A stretch of DNA of 64,000 nucleotides from Glycomyces algeriensis (GTDB lineage: Bacteria > Actinomycetota > Actinomycetes > Mycobacteriales > Micromonosporaceae). The position numbers and the translations under genes were made by a program. Within the stretch, counting starts at the first letter, position 1; every line of letters begins with the position of its first letter. The DNA lies in assembly GCF_027622855.1 (NCBI RefSeq), contig NZ_JAPZVR010000003.1, positions 335,148-399,147 of the forward strand, read 5' to 3'. This document shows, piece by piece, positions 36,278 through 44,459 of the stretch. The notes below the pieces were generated by a model. The model saw only the letters and a list, made by a program, of their open reading frames with translations, was not told the origin of the DNA and did no database searches.

Positions 36278-36357
36278 AAGGCCCTGTTACCAGTGCCTTT
36301 AATCTGTGCGCGAGGGACTTGAACCCCCCACGTCCATAATAGGGCACTAGCACCTCA
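36278..36357 (-). repeat. Displaced tRNA-Leu 3' half with terminator (distal attachment site)
   Basis: Positions 36305-36357 match the 3' part of the intact tRNA-Leu at 52092-52176, from the anticodon loop to the acceptor, in the same orientation; a few bases are lost in the T arm. The adjacent 36278-36300 hairpin (AAGGC...GCCTT with a T tract on the minus strand) matches the tRNA terminator. The 5' half of the tRNA is absent. This is the expected product of integration into the tRNA 3' end. Confidence 0.75.
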
Positions 36358-36551
36358 AGACTATTTCACGCCCCGAATTGTCCGATTTCCAGGACATCTC
36401 CGCAGATAGCTGCGGCAAAGGTGATAAGCCTTGCGTACCTTTGGTCATCGCTGGGCTTGATTCTCCGAGCAGAACGGCTCGTAAAACGGCTCTAAAATTC
36501 GTCCACAATTGACTCAGTGGGTCAGCCAAAGCGCCGGCATGCGCGTCAGCC

Positions 36552-36850
36552 TCAGTTAGGCGCAACAGGAACACAGCATCGGGCGGGGTGGCCGTCGGGG
36601 CCGCGGCGGACTTCGATGACGCGGATGCGGTCGAGTTCGCGCAGGACCAGGACGAGGGTGGTGCCGACGCTGACCGCCGCGAGGAGCCCCGCGGTGAGAC
36701 CGACTGCGGCGGTGGTGGCGGCGAGCCAGAACTCGACCTTGTCGAGGCGGGCCAGGCGTGTGAACTCGCGCGGGGAGATCAGGCCGAAGACCGCAGTGAC
36801 GACCATGGCCGCGAGGGCGGCCTTTGGGAGCAGGTCGAGGATCGAGTGTG
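36552..36850 (-). pseudogene. Fragment of a SulP-family anion transporter
   Basis: About 85 residues match the last membrane helices of SulP carriers: LPKAALAAMVVTAVFGLIS, RLDKVEFWLAATTAAVGL, LLAAVSVGTTLVLVLRELDR. The upstream helices and the STAS domain are missing. The fragment lies immediately after the response-regulator gene on the same strand. The 36358-36551 stretch holds nothing recognisable. Confidence 0.65.
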
Positions 36851-36858
36851 GGCGCTTC

Positions 36859-37506
36859 TCAGTCTCCGGCGTCCCGTACCAGTAGGGCGACCTGCACGCG
36901 GTTCTCGAGTCCAAGCTTGGTGAGGATGCGGCTGACGTGGGCTTTGACGCTGGTCTCGGTGATGCCCAGCGCGCGTGCGATCTGCGCGTTGGAGCGGCCT
37001 CGGGCCACTTCGGCGGCGACGGTCCGCTCGCGTGCGGTTAGCGCCGACAGGCGGCCGGTCGCCGCGCGCGCGGCCGCGGGCGGCTGCCGGATGTAGGCGT
37101 CGACGAGGCGGCGGGTGACGGCGGGGCTGAGCATGGCCTCGCCCGCGGCGGCGGCCCGCACCGCGTCGGCGAGTTTCCGGGGCGGGGTGTCCTTGAGCAG
37201 GAAGCCTACGGCGCCTTCGGCGAGCGCGGTGTGGAGGTAGTCGTCGAGGTCGAACGTGGTCAGCATGACCGCGGCGACGGCCAGGTTGCGCCGCTTGAGC
37301 TCGCGGAGGACGCCTAGGCCGTCCATGCAGGGCATGCGGATGTCGATCAGGGCGACGTCGGGGCGGTACGCCGCGACGGCGTCGAGCGCTTCACGTCCGT
37401 CTCCGGCCTCGGCGACCACCTCTATGTCGGCGGCCGGGCGTAGCACCATGCGCAGGCCCGCGCGGACCAGCGGCTCGTCGTCGGCCACGACCACTCGGAT
37501 CGTCAC
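36859..37506 (-). CDS. NarL/FixJ-type response regulator
   Basis: The GTG at 37506 overlaps the kinase stop as GTGA and gives 215 residues. The receiver domain has VVVADDEPLVRAGL, the phospho-acceptor in ALIDIRMPCMDG and LLKDTPPRKL with the conserved Lys. The LuxR helix-turn-helix reads LTARERTVAAEVARGRSNAQ, ARALGITETSVKAHVSRI. It is translationally coupled to the kinase. A perfect inverted repeat upstream of the pair is a candidate binding site. Confidence 0.92.
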   Translation of the reverse strand: MTIRVVVADDEPLVRAGLRMVLRPAADIEVVAEAGDGREALDAVAAYRPDVALIDIRMPCMDGLGVLRELKRRNLAVAAVMLTTFDLDDYLHTALAEGAVGFLLKDTPPRKLADAVRAAAAGEAMLSPAVTRRLVDAYIRQPPAAARAATGRLSALTARERTVAAEVARGRSNAQIARALGITETSVKAHVSRILTKLGLENRVQVALLVRDAGD

Positions 37507-38675
37507 GGCGGCCCGTCCGATCCGCCGAGCGGGAGCGCGATGCGCAGTTCGTAGCCGCCGTCCGGCGTGGGCCCGGCGTCCATGGTGCCCTCCAGCACTG
37601 TCACCGACTCGCGGATGGCGACCAGTCCGAGGCCGCTGCCCGCGATCGCGCGGATCGGCTCCGGCGGCGCGGTGTTGCGGACGCGCAGGACGGCCCGCCT
37701 TGGGGTGCAGTCGAGATCGACGACGGTCGGCACCGTACCCGCGTGCTTGTGGACGTTCGTGAGCGCTTCGCGGGCGGCCCGCCACAGGGTGCGGGCTGCA
37801 GGGGAAGGCAGGCGCTCCGAATCGCCGCTGCGGCGCAGCGACACCGGGACCCCGGCGCGGATCGAGTCGGCGACGAGGCCGTCCAGGTCGGCGACGGCGG
37901 CCGGTGCGGGGTCACGGGCAGAGGTTCGCAGGACCCCGAGCACCTCCCGCAGCTGCTCGAGCGCTTCGACCCCGGTGGCGCGGATCAGCTCCGCAGCATC
38001 GGCGGTCTCCGGGTCGGCCGCGTTGACCTCCAGCGCCCCCGCGTGCAGGACCATCAGTGAGACGCGGTGGGCGATGACATCGTGCATGTCGTGCGCGATG
38101 CGGGCCCGTTCGCGGTCCCGGGCGAGGACGGCGGCGTCGTGCTGCTCGCGTTCGAGCCGCTCGGCGCGCTCGCGGGCCTGGTCGAGCACCGCGCGGCGGG
38201 CGGCCGTCCACAGGCCCAGCGCGAACGGCGCCCACACGAACAGCGCCGCCGCACCGAACCAGCCCCGCAGTGCCGACTCGACCGTCCCCGTGTCGTCGGC
38301 AGCCGTACCGACTCCCACCAGTAGTGCCGTCCACGCCGTCGCCGCCAGCGCAAACCCGGCCCGGGTCGCCGTGCGCCGCAGGTGCCGGCCCGCGACGAAT
38401 GAGGCCAGCAGCAGGCACGCGTCCGCGCCCGTGGGATCGACCAACGCCGCCGTGACGGCGACTGCCGGCAGGGGCCAGAAGACGGCCGGAGACCACCAGA
38501 GGGCGAGCCCCGCGGCGATCGCGAGGAAGGGCGCCGCCCAGTCCGTCCGGGCCGCGCCCGTCAGTTCCGCGAGGTGCCCGGCGGGACCGGGCTCACCGGG
38601 CAGGATGGACGCGCCCAGCACCAGCACCCCGGCCGCCGCGGCCAGTACCGCACGCCGCGCCCGAACCGTCGTCAT
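37503..38675 (-). CDS. HisKA_3-type sensor histidine kinase
   Basis: This 390-residue kinase has about five N-terminal membrane helices (residues 10-165) with no large extracellular loop, so it probably senses membrane state. The H-box is ARIAHDMHDVIAH at about residue 205, and the ATPase domain has REALTNVHKHAG and GSGLGLVAIRESV. Together with the regulator it resembles DesK-DesR and LiaSR-type systems. The divergent membrane protein gene is a likely target. Confidence 0.92.
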   Translation of the reverse strand: MTTVRARRAVLAAAAGVLVLGASILPGEPGPAGHLAELTGAARTDWAAPFLAIAAGLALWWSPAVFWPLPAVAVTAALVDPTGADACLLLASFVAGRHLRRTATRAGFALAATAWTALLVGVGTAADDTGTVESALRGWFGAAALFVWAPFALGLWTAARRAVLDQARERAERLEREQHDAAVLARDRERARIAHDMHDVIAHRVSLMVLHAGALEVNAADPETADAAELIRATGVEALEQLREVLGVLRTSARDPAPAAVADLDGLVADSIRAGVPVSLRRSGDSERLPSPAARTLWRAAREALTNVHKHAGTVPTVVDLDCTPRRAVLRVRNTAPPEPIRAIAGSGLGLVAIRESVTVLEGTMDAGPTPDGGYELRIALPLGGSDGPP

Positions 38676-38704
38676 GCGGCGAGCCTAGCCGCGGCCGTAC
38701 CCGA

Positions 38705-38730
38705 CGAACTCGGCCCAAAGGACGAGTTCG
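38705..38730. promoter_or_regulatory. Perfect inverted repeat, candidate response-regulator site
   Basis: CGAACTCG and CGAGTTCG are separated by 10 bases, in the 73-base gap between the divergent kinase and membrane protein genes. NarL/LuxR-type regulators bind such inverted repeats as dimers. Confidence 0.5.
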
Positions 38731-38748
38731 ACCCCCTACGAAAGCGAC

Positions 38749-39588
38749 ATGTCTCCGGTTCGATCGGCCGACGCCCCCGCGGCCCGGGGCGCCGATCCTG
38801 GTCCCGTGACAAGATTCCAACGCCTGCAAACCTGGTCGACTCCTACCCGCCGCCACACCGACGCCTGGTTCCCCGGGCCGCTGATCGGCGGCGCCGCGCT
38901 CATCGCCGGCCCGGCCCTGTGGTGTCTGGGGCTGCTGCTGCGCTACCTCCCGGCCCACTCCGACCTCCTCGCACCCGACCAGTGGGAGGACCTGCGCGAC
39001 CGCCCGTTCGCCGCGCCGATGGAACTGGCGATGTACGAGGCGGGCCCCGGATTCGTGCTCGCCGGCTTCGCGGTGTTCATGCTCGGCGCGCTCGCCCTGG
39101 CCTTCGCCTACCCGGCCCTGGCCCGGCTCGCAGCGGCCGCGTCCCCGCGGCTGGCCTGGTGGGGCGCCTCGCTGGTCGTCCTGGGACTGTTCGCCCGGCT
39201 GTACTGGGGCGGCGTCGAGCAAGCCGCCTTCGCAATGGCGGAACGGGACGGCGCCGAAGCCGCCGCCGACTTCGTCTTGGGCGCCTACCCCGAACTGTCG
39301 TACGGGCCTTGGCGGATCGTGGTCTGGTGCTCGGCGCTCCACTATCCTGGGATCGTCATGCTGGTCCTCGCCGCCTACCGCTCGCAGGTCCTCGGGATCG
39401 CCCGTTGCGCGGTGCTGCTCTGGGCCGGATCGATGTGGGTCGGCGTCCTCAAGGAGTCGCACCTGCTCGACGTGCTCTCCGCCGCAGCCGCCTGCGCTGT
39501 GCTCGCACCCCTCGGCATCCGGCTGCTTCGCGCCGAGGCCGCACCTGTCATGCCCGAACGGCTTGCCGCAGGGATCCGCAGGTGGTGA
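38749..39588 (+). CDS. Polytopic membrane protein next to the two-component system
   Basis: From the ATG at 38749 the protein has 279 residues; a GTG at 38806 is an alternative. About six to seven helices are visible (LIGGAALIAGPALWCLGLLL, FVLAGFAVFMLGALALAFAY, WWGASLVVLGLFARLYWGG, IVMLVLAAYRSQVL, LSAAAACAVLAPLGIRLL). No known domain is apparent. The divergent arrangement and the shared inverted repeat suggest control by the kinase-regulator pair. Confidence 0.7.
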   Translation: MSPVRSADAPAARGADPGPVTRFQRLQTWSTPTRRHTDAWFPGPLIGGAALIAGPALWCLGLLLRYLPAHSDLLAPDQWEDLRDRPFAAPMELAMYEAGPGFVLAGFAVFMLGALALAFAYPALARLAAAASPRLAWWGASLVVLGLFARLYWGGVEQAAFAMAERDGAEAAADFVLGAYPELSYGPWRIVVWCSALHYPGIVMLVLAAYRSQVLGIARCAVLLWAGSMWVGVLKESHLLDVLSAAAACAVLAPLGIRLLRAEAAPVMPERLAAGIRRW

Positions 39589-39685
39589 GGTGGTCCGGCG
39601 CGTCGTTCCGGTCGTACCCCGGCGTTCTCCGCCAGCGCAGCACGAGTCCCGAGAGGCCTTGCAGAGCGGGTCATGGCCGGGTCCT

Positions 39686-40258
39686 TCAGCCGGCGAGTTG
39701 TTCGCACATTGCCCAGATGGTGTCTCGGGTGTGTTCGTCGAGCACGGCGTCAGGCCATGTAGGGGGCTGGGACCGGGTGTTGAAGTAGGTCTGGTTGACG
39801 CCCTCGAGTTGTGGAGTGGCGGCGAGGTGGACGCTGGAACGGGATGCCTTGACGAGGGCCCGGTGTCCGTATAGGACGGGCATGGCGAGTCGCAGGAACG
39901 GCACGATCGGCCGTGCCGCCACCGGGTAGGTGTCGGTGGTCAGGTTCTGGTTCATCGCGGTGTACGCGTGGCCGGGGTAGGCGACGTTCAGGGTCACACC
40001 GGTCCCGGTCAGGCGCTCGGCAAAGGTGAAACTCATGGTCATGAGCGCCAGTTTGGTTGGTTGTAGTGCGATAGGCCTACGAAGGACCGCTCGCCTTGGA
40101 GGTTGTCCAGGTCGATCCGCCCGCGCGGCACGCCGCCGGTGATGTTGACGACCCGGGCCGCTCTCGCGCGGGTGAGCGCCGGTTGCAGGAGCCGGGTCAA
40201 GGTGTACGGGGCGATGACGTTAGCGGCGAAGGTGGTCTCGATGCCGTCCTCGGCTCAA
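39686..40258 (-). pseudogene. Broken short-chain dehydrogenase (retinol dehydrogenase-like)
   Basis: Downstream of a missing N-terminus the frame reads TFAANVIAPYTLTRLLQPAL, ARVVNITGGVPRGRIDLDNL and SFVGLSHYNQ with the catalytic Tyr region; a frameshift near 40045 leads into MTMSFTFAERLTGTG, VTLNVAYPGHAYTAMN and a normal C-terminus. The cofactor-binding start is lost where the MarR gene now ends, which suggests deletion at that junction. A late ATG at 40042 could still express 118 residues, but without a cofactor site. Confidence 0.75.
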
Positions 40259-40833
40259 TCGTTCTTTCTGCTGCTCGTGGCCGTGTTGTTGACCGGGCAG
40301 TTGCCTTCACTTCGGCCGCACGCTTCGAAGTCGCAGAGGCGGCACAGCCAAGGGCTCGGGCGGCCAGCAGTGAGGGCGGCACGCTCCTCGACCCTGGCGC
40401 GGGTCACCGTGGTCAGCATCGTGTCCAGCGCCGCTGCAAGATACTCGACCTGGCCCGGGGGCAATTCGGCAAGTGCGCTCGCCAGCGTCCGCTCGCGCGC
40501 CGCGAGCACCTGCGCAGCCATGTCCCGGCCGCGTTCGGTCAGCACCACCGAGACCGCCCGTCCGTCCTCGGCCCCCACGCGCTCGACCAGGCCTTCGGCG
40601 GCGAGACGGTCGACGAGCCGGACGGTACCCGAATGCGTCAGGCCCAGAACGGAGCTCAGCTGCGTCACCGATCCCCCATCGGCGAATTCGTGCATGGCCG
40701 CGAGCGCGGCCGGGGCCGAAGGGCCGAGCCCGGCGATCGCTTCGACAGCGGTGTTCATCCGGTCGGCGACCACGAGGCTCAGCGCGCCGAGGACGTTGGC
40801 CGCGTGCCGGCGGCTTGACGGAGTTGATGTCAC
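40255..40833 (-). CDS. MarR family regulator with C-terminal Cys cluster
   Basis: With the GTG at 40833 the protein has 192 residues. The winged helix reads GGSVTQLSSVLGLTHSGTVR and LVDRLAAEGLVERVGAEDGR. The tail carries four Cys as WLCRLCDFEACGRSEGNCPV, a pattern shared by a subgroup of MarR proteins and suited to metal or redox sensing. A sigma70-type promoter with a perfect 15-bp palindrome in its spacer lies directly upstream, so transcription would start at or next to the GTG (leaderless) and be autorepressed. Confidence 0.87.
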   Translation of the reverse strand: MTSTPSSRRHAANVLGALSLVVADRMNTAVEAIAGLGPSAPAALAAMHEFADGGSVTQLSSVLGLTHSGTVRLVDRLAAEGLVERVGAEDGRAVSVVLTERGRDMAAQVLAARERTLASALAELPPGQVEYLAAALDTMLTTVTRARVEERAALTAGRPSPWLCRLCDFEACGRSEGNCPVNNTATSSRKND

Positions 40834-40841
40834 CGCCCTAA

Positions 40842-40869
40842 GATATATGTATGAGTCATACACAGTCAA
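40842..40869 (-). promoter_or_regulatory. marR-type promoter with operator in the spacer
   Basis: On the minus strand TTGACT (40864-40869) and TATATC (40842-40847) are 16 bases apart. The perfect palindrome TGTATGACTCATACA fills positions 40848-40862 of the spacer. The -10 ends eight bases before the MarR GTG. Confidence 0.75.
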
Positions 40870-41251
40870 GCACGAGCAAGACTTCCGCAGCACTGTCCAT
40901 GGTCACATCGACAGCGCCGACCCGGCCCGCCTCGCGCGCTTCTACGCGGACGCACTCGGCTGGGAAGTCACCTACAGCGACGACAACTACGGGATGATCG
41001 AAGGCGACGGCGGGAAGATCGGCTTCGGCAGGATCGAGGCATTCCGCCCCACGCAGTGGCCCGACAAGACCGGCACTAAACGCTTCCACCTCGACCTGCA
41101 AGTACACGACCTCGACGAAGCAACCGCGAGCCTATGCGCGATCGGCGCCAGCCGACCGGACTTCCAACCCGGCGCCGACCGCTGGCGCGTGCTGCTCGAC
41201 CCCGACGGGCAACCGTTCTGCCTGAGCCCCCGCCCCGCGGACGCACCATAG
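40847..41251 (+). CDS. VOC/glyoxalase-fold protein
   Basis: The domain is clear: VHGHIDSADPARLARFYADA, then WEVTYSDDNYGMIEGDGGKI, KRFHLDLQVHDLDEATASL and RVLLDPDGQPFCLSP. It is a one-domain VOC protein of the glyoxalase-like DUF group with unknown substrate. The start is uncertain: the only in-frame ATG (40847) overlaps the MarR operator and -10, so either the mRNA is leaderless or translation begins at a later non-standard codon. Up to 134 residues. Derepression with MarR is likely. Confidence 0.78.
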   Translation: MYESYTVKHEQDFRSTVHGHIDSADPARLARFYADALGWEVTYSDDNYGMIEGDGGKIGFGRIEAFRPTQWPDKTGTKRFHLDLQVHDLDEATASLCAIGASRPDFQPGADRWRVLLDPDGQPFCLSPRPADAP

Positions 41252-41255
41252 CGCC

Positions 41256-41852
41256 GTGACCGAACTCGAGGAACTGCTCGTCCCCGACTCCGAAGCGTGG
41301 CGGGCCTGGCTCAACAGCCACCATGCCGACCACCCCGGAGTCTGGCTGGTACTGCACAAGAAAGGCGGGCACACCACGACCCTGACCTACGCCCAAGCGC
41401 TCGACGAAGCGCTGTGCTTCGGCTGGATCGACGGGCAGATCGCCCGACGCGACGACGACAGCTACCGCCAGCGCTTCACCCCCCGCCGACCGAACAGCCC
41501 CTGGTCGGCCAGGAACGTCGAGTACGTCGCACGCCTCACCGAGACTGGACGGATGCAGCCGGCCGGGATCGCCGCCGTCGACGCCGCAAAAGCCCAGGGA
41601 AGATGGCAAGCGGCCTATCGCGGGCAGGCCGACATGCAGATCCCACCCGATCTCGCCGAGGCGCTGGCGGCCAATGCAGCTGCGGCCGCGACGTTCGAAG
41701 GGTTGGACGCCGCCAACCGGTACTCGATCGTCTACCGGCTCAACGCCGTCAAACGCCAGGCCACCCGGGACCGCAAACTGACCGAGTATATCGGCATGCT
41801 CGCCCGCGGCGAATCCCTCCACGCCCGCAAACCACCGAAGGACCATCAGTAA
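41256..41852 (+). CDS. YdeI/OmpD-associated family protein
   Basis: The GTG at 41256 is four bases after the VOC stop codon, so the genes are co-transcribed. The 198-residue protein has the YdeI pattern: AWLNSHHADHPGVWLVLHKK, TYAQALDEALCFGWIDGQ, RFTPRRPNSPWSARNVEYV and ANRYSIVYRLNAVKRQATRDRK split over the last helices. Family members are cytosolic and have been linked to stress or peptide resistance, without a known reaction. Confidence 0.87.
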   Translation: MTELEELLVPDSEAWRAWLNSHHADHPGVWLVLHKKGGHTTTLTYAQALDEALCFGWIDGQIARRDDDSYRQRFTPRRPNSPWSARNVEYVARLTETGRMQPAGIAAVDAAKAQGRWQAAYRGQADMQIPPDLAEALAANAAAAATFEGLDAANRYSIVYRLNAVKRQATRDRKLTEYIGMLARGESLHARKPPKDHQ

Positions 41853-42216
41853 CCCTCCCGCCCAACGCGGAAGGCAAAACGCGACCGGACGAGGTGGCGG
41901 GCAGCTCCAGCCGCCCGCCCACCAACATTGAACGGAACGAATGGCGAAGGCGTCCTTGAGGAATCGACAGAGTTGAGGATGACAGCGACCCGACAGAGGT
42001 CCTGTTTCAGACTTGAAGGACAAAGAAATAGAGACCATCAACTTGATGATCTCTCAGGTGTCGTATGTCCGTTTGTGAATTAAGCCTGAACTTGTTTCAT
42101 CTGGTCAGAGAGGGTGTGACTCAAAATGGTGGGCTTGCTTCCTAGCTTCCGGTATGAGTGGCTAGGTAGGGCTCAGGACCAGGAGGTCTCCGCATGCCTG
42201 GACGATTGACATGTTC
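41853..42216. other. Lower-GC gap without a gene
   Basis: About 360 bases have visibly lower GC than the surroundings (for example 42000-42170) and no supported frame. The composition fits foreign or decayed sequence of the island. Confidence 0.5.
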
Positions 42217-42663
42217 TTATGGCTGCTGCCGCTTCGCGGACTGGGACATCGGTGTAGTTGCGGTCCCGTTGTCGCCAGTTACGGGTCGATCGTCTGCATC
42301 TTCGACTTCGTGCTGCATACGAACGGCGGCGATGGCCTGCCGCACGGCGACACCGAGGAACAGCAGTATCGTCATGCCCGCCGCGACGATGCCGACGATC
42401 TTGGTCGGTGAATCCGGCAATGCGGGGAACACGGCCAGCAAACCGATCACCAAACTCACCATTGCCACCGACAGGGCGATGGTGGCGAGGTACGCGCTCA
42501 TCCGTTCCGAACCGTCCGCCGATCGGCGCTGACGCTCGAACTCGCGCCGCTGCTGCTCGATGAGTACAGCGAGGAGCCTGTTCGTTTGCTGCTGCTCGCG
42601 CGCCAGGGCACGAAGCTCATCCTGCAGTGACCGCACCTGACCGCGTGTGACGAACGGGTTCAT
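42217..42663 (-). CDS. Small membrane protein with coiled-coil N-terminus
   Basis: The ATG at 42663 follows GGAGGG and gives 148 residues. The N-terminal 45 residues are a helix rich in Gln, Arg and Leu (SLQDELRALAREQQQTNRLL), followed by two membrane helices (YLATIALSVAMVSLVIGLLA and IVGIVAAGMTILLFLGVAV) and a polar tail. It may belong with the next upstream gene (42698), 34 bases away on the same strand. Confidence 0.65.
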   Translation of the reverse strand: MNPFVTRGQVRSLQDELRALAREQQQTNRLLAVLIEQQRREFERQRRSADGSERMSAYLATIALSVAMVSLVIGLLAVFPALPDSPTKIVGIVAAGMTILLFLGVAVRQAIAAVRMQHEVEDADDRPVTGDNGTATTPMSQSAKRQQP

Positions 42664-42697
42664 GACTGCCCTCCGAGGCAACCGATGGTCGAACTGC

Positions 42698-43603
42698 TCA
42701 ATCCAGGTACTCGCATCTCATCGCCATCGGTATCTCGACATACCCCGGGTCTCCCTCCCCCACCATCTCGCCGCTTGACTGCCCGAAGAACCGGTCCTGG
42801 TCGCACGACAACTCGCTCATACGAAACGGCGCGCCGGCGTGGTCGATAGTGACCGATCCCAAGACGCCGTCCACCTCGTAATCGACCACCAGCCGGTATT
42901 CATATGCGCCTCCGACGATTTGCGGATCCAGGTAGACCTTGACCATGACGCTCTGCTTGTCTCCGGGCGCGACATTGATGACCTGATCCTGGAAGAACTC
43001 GTGGTCGGTTCGTTCCCCGGTCTCCTCCTCGACCGCGTACGGTCCGGGATTCGGAGCGTTGAGCAGCAGGTGCATCTGGTCGATCGGATGGGCTCCGCAC
43101 GGCATCGGTTCGATGAACGTGCCGTCGTCGATCGCCTCGATCTCGGTGACGATCTCGGCCCGGATGCCGGTGACGGTCACTTGCTGTGGGAGGTCGGTCT
43201 GCAGTGTGAAGTAGATGCTCACGGAGCCGACGAGATACGCACCCGCCGTCAGCAGGCTCGAGACGAATTCCGGGTCGCTGGCGTAGTAGGAGAGGTCTTC
43301 CAGGATCGCGTCGGCGGCGTCGGCGGAGCTGTCGTCGAACACGAAGTTCCGACAATCATCGCCGTTCCCCAGTTGGGTGACCGTCGCGAGCAGCACATCC
43401 TCTTCCGTGGTGGGCGACTCGGCTCCGGTCGAGGTGTTGGCGAGGCTGGAGCCCGACGCTTCGGGGCGGTCGTCCTCCTGTCCGATCGCGCCGATGACGG
43501 CGGTTACCACGACGATGAGGACGAGCACGACTGCGATCGCTAAGAACAGGGTGGTTCTGCCTGAACGCCGCGGGCGTGACGGGGTGAGGTCTGGGGTGCG
43601 CAT
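42698..43603 (-). CDS. Membrane-anchored extracytoplasmic protein, unknown function
   Basis: From the ATG at 43603 the protein has 301 residues: a basic start, one membrane anchor (TTLFLAIAVVLVLIVVVTAV), an acidic linker, then an extracellular beta-rich domain (LPQQVTVTGIRAEIVTEIEA, VAPGDKQSVMVKVYLDPQ, AYEYRLVVDYEVDGVLGSVT). Three to four Cys may form disulphides (DDCRNFVF, MPCGAH, LSCDQD, MRCEYLD). No family is recognised. Confidence 0.7.
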   Translation of the reverse strand: MRTPDLTPSRPRRSGRTTLFLAIAVVLVLIVVVTAVIGAIGQEDDRPEASGSSLANTSTGAESPTTEEDVLLATVTQLGNGDDCRNFVFDDSSADAADAILEDLSYYASDPEFVSSLLTAGAYLVGSVSIYFTLQTDLPQQVTVTGIRAEIVTEIEAIDDGTFIEPMPCGAHPIDQMHLLLNAPNPGPYAVEEETGERTDHEFFQDQVINVAPGDKQSVMVKVYLDPQIVGGAYEYRLVVDYEVDGVLGSVTIDHAGAPFRMSELSCDQDRFFGQSSGEMVGEGDPGYVEIPMAMRCEYLD

Positions 43604-43684
43604 CCTGCTCACTCTCGAAGCGAAGGGAGCACCCATCGTATTACGCGCCATCCAAACCGGCGGTCCCCGCGTCGCACCTTCTCA

Positions 43685-44197
43685 TCATTCCGCTGCTCGA
43701 TGCTGGGTGCACCAGTGCCGCATGGCCTCAGTGCTCACGGCCACGAGCACGCACAGGTGCAGAACGATCCCAAGGAGGCCATGGACCACGCCCAGGACCG
43801 GGACCTCCGGGACGGCGGTGAACGGGCTAACGACCACATACGCGCAGAAAATGATCGCCCCGGCCTCGACGGCCATCACTCCTCTTCGCGCCCAGCCCTT
43901 CCCCCACCGAAGCTGCACTGCGAGCACGACATGGAGGACCGTGAGCGCGCCGAGCACGGCACAGTACGCCGCTTCGCGGGTGACCTGAGCCGTCGGGACT
44001 CCCGCGGCGGCGAGGTCGAAGAGCAGGAAGAGCGCGGAGATGAAGAATCCGGTGCAGAGCGCGGTGCCGATGAGCCACATCGCGGCGGTGGTGAGGTTCC
44101 CCTCGGGCGGCATCGGCGAAGACGCGGGTTCGTTCGTCTCCACGGCTGCGGACTCCTCGGCGAGACCGGGGTCGCCGGGGGGTGTGGGTTCGGACAT
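43685..44197 (-). CDS. Small four-helix membrane protein
   Basis: This 170-residue protein has an acidic, Pro-rich N-terminal tail and about four membrane helices (LTTAAMWLIGTALCTGFFIS, EAAYCAVLGALTVLHVVLAV, RRGVMAVEAGAIIFCAYVVV, VHGLLGIVLHLCVLVAVST). GAGGAG precedes the ATG. No known domain is visible. Confidence 0.65.
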   Translation of the reverse strand: MSEPTPPGDPGLAEESAAVETNEPASSPMPPEGNLTTAAMWLIGTALCTGFFISALFLLFDLAAAGVPTAQVTREAAYCAVLGALTVLHVVLAVQLRWGKGWARRGVMAVEAGAIIFCAYVVVSPFTAVPEVPVLGVVHGLLGIVLHLCVLVAVSTEAMRHWCTQHRAAE

Positions 44198-44288
44198 CGA
44201 GGACTCCTCGGGGGATGGGGGTCCGCCCAGAATATCGGCGCGGGCGGCGGACGCCGGTCCTCAGCCGCACAAGATTTGACCTGTGCTC

Positions 44289-44459
44289 GGCTGCGGCGGC
44301 GCTGCATCCGGACGCAACGTCGTCGAGCGGTGTTTCAACCGACTCAAGCAGCGGCGGTAGATGCCCGCCCGTCACGCGAGACGGGCGGCCATCTACCGCG
44401 CGAGCTTGGTCATCGCCGCGAGCATGATCTGGCTCAACGATTCACAGGACAAGCCCTAG
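44289..44459 (+). pseudogene. C-terminal remnant of an IS5-family transposase
   Basis: The frame reads SGRNVVERCFNRLKQRR, a stop codon, then ARRAAIYRASLVIAASMIWL, the typical end of IS5-family DDE transposases including the conserved Glu of VERCFNRLK. The N-terminal two thirds and the inverted repeats are missing, and the internal stop kills what remains. Confidence 0.8.
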
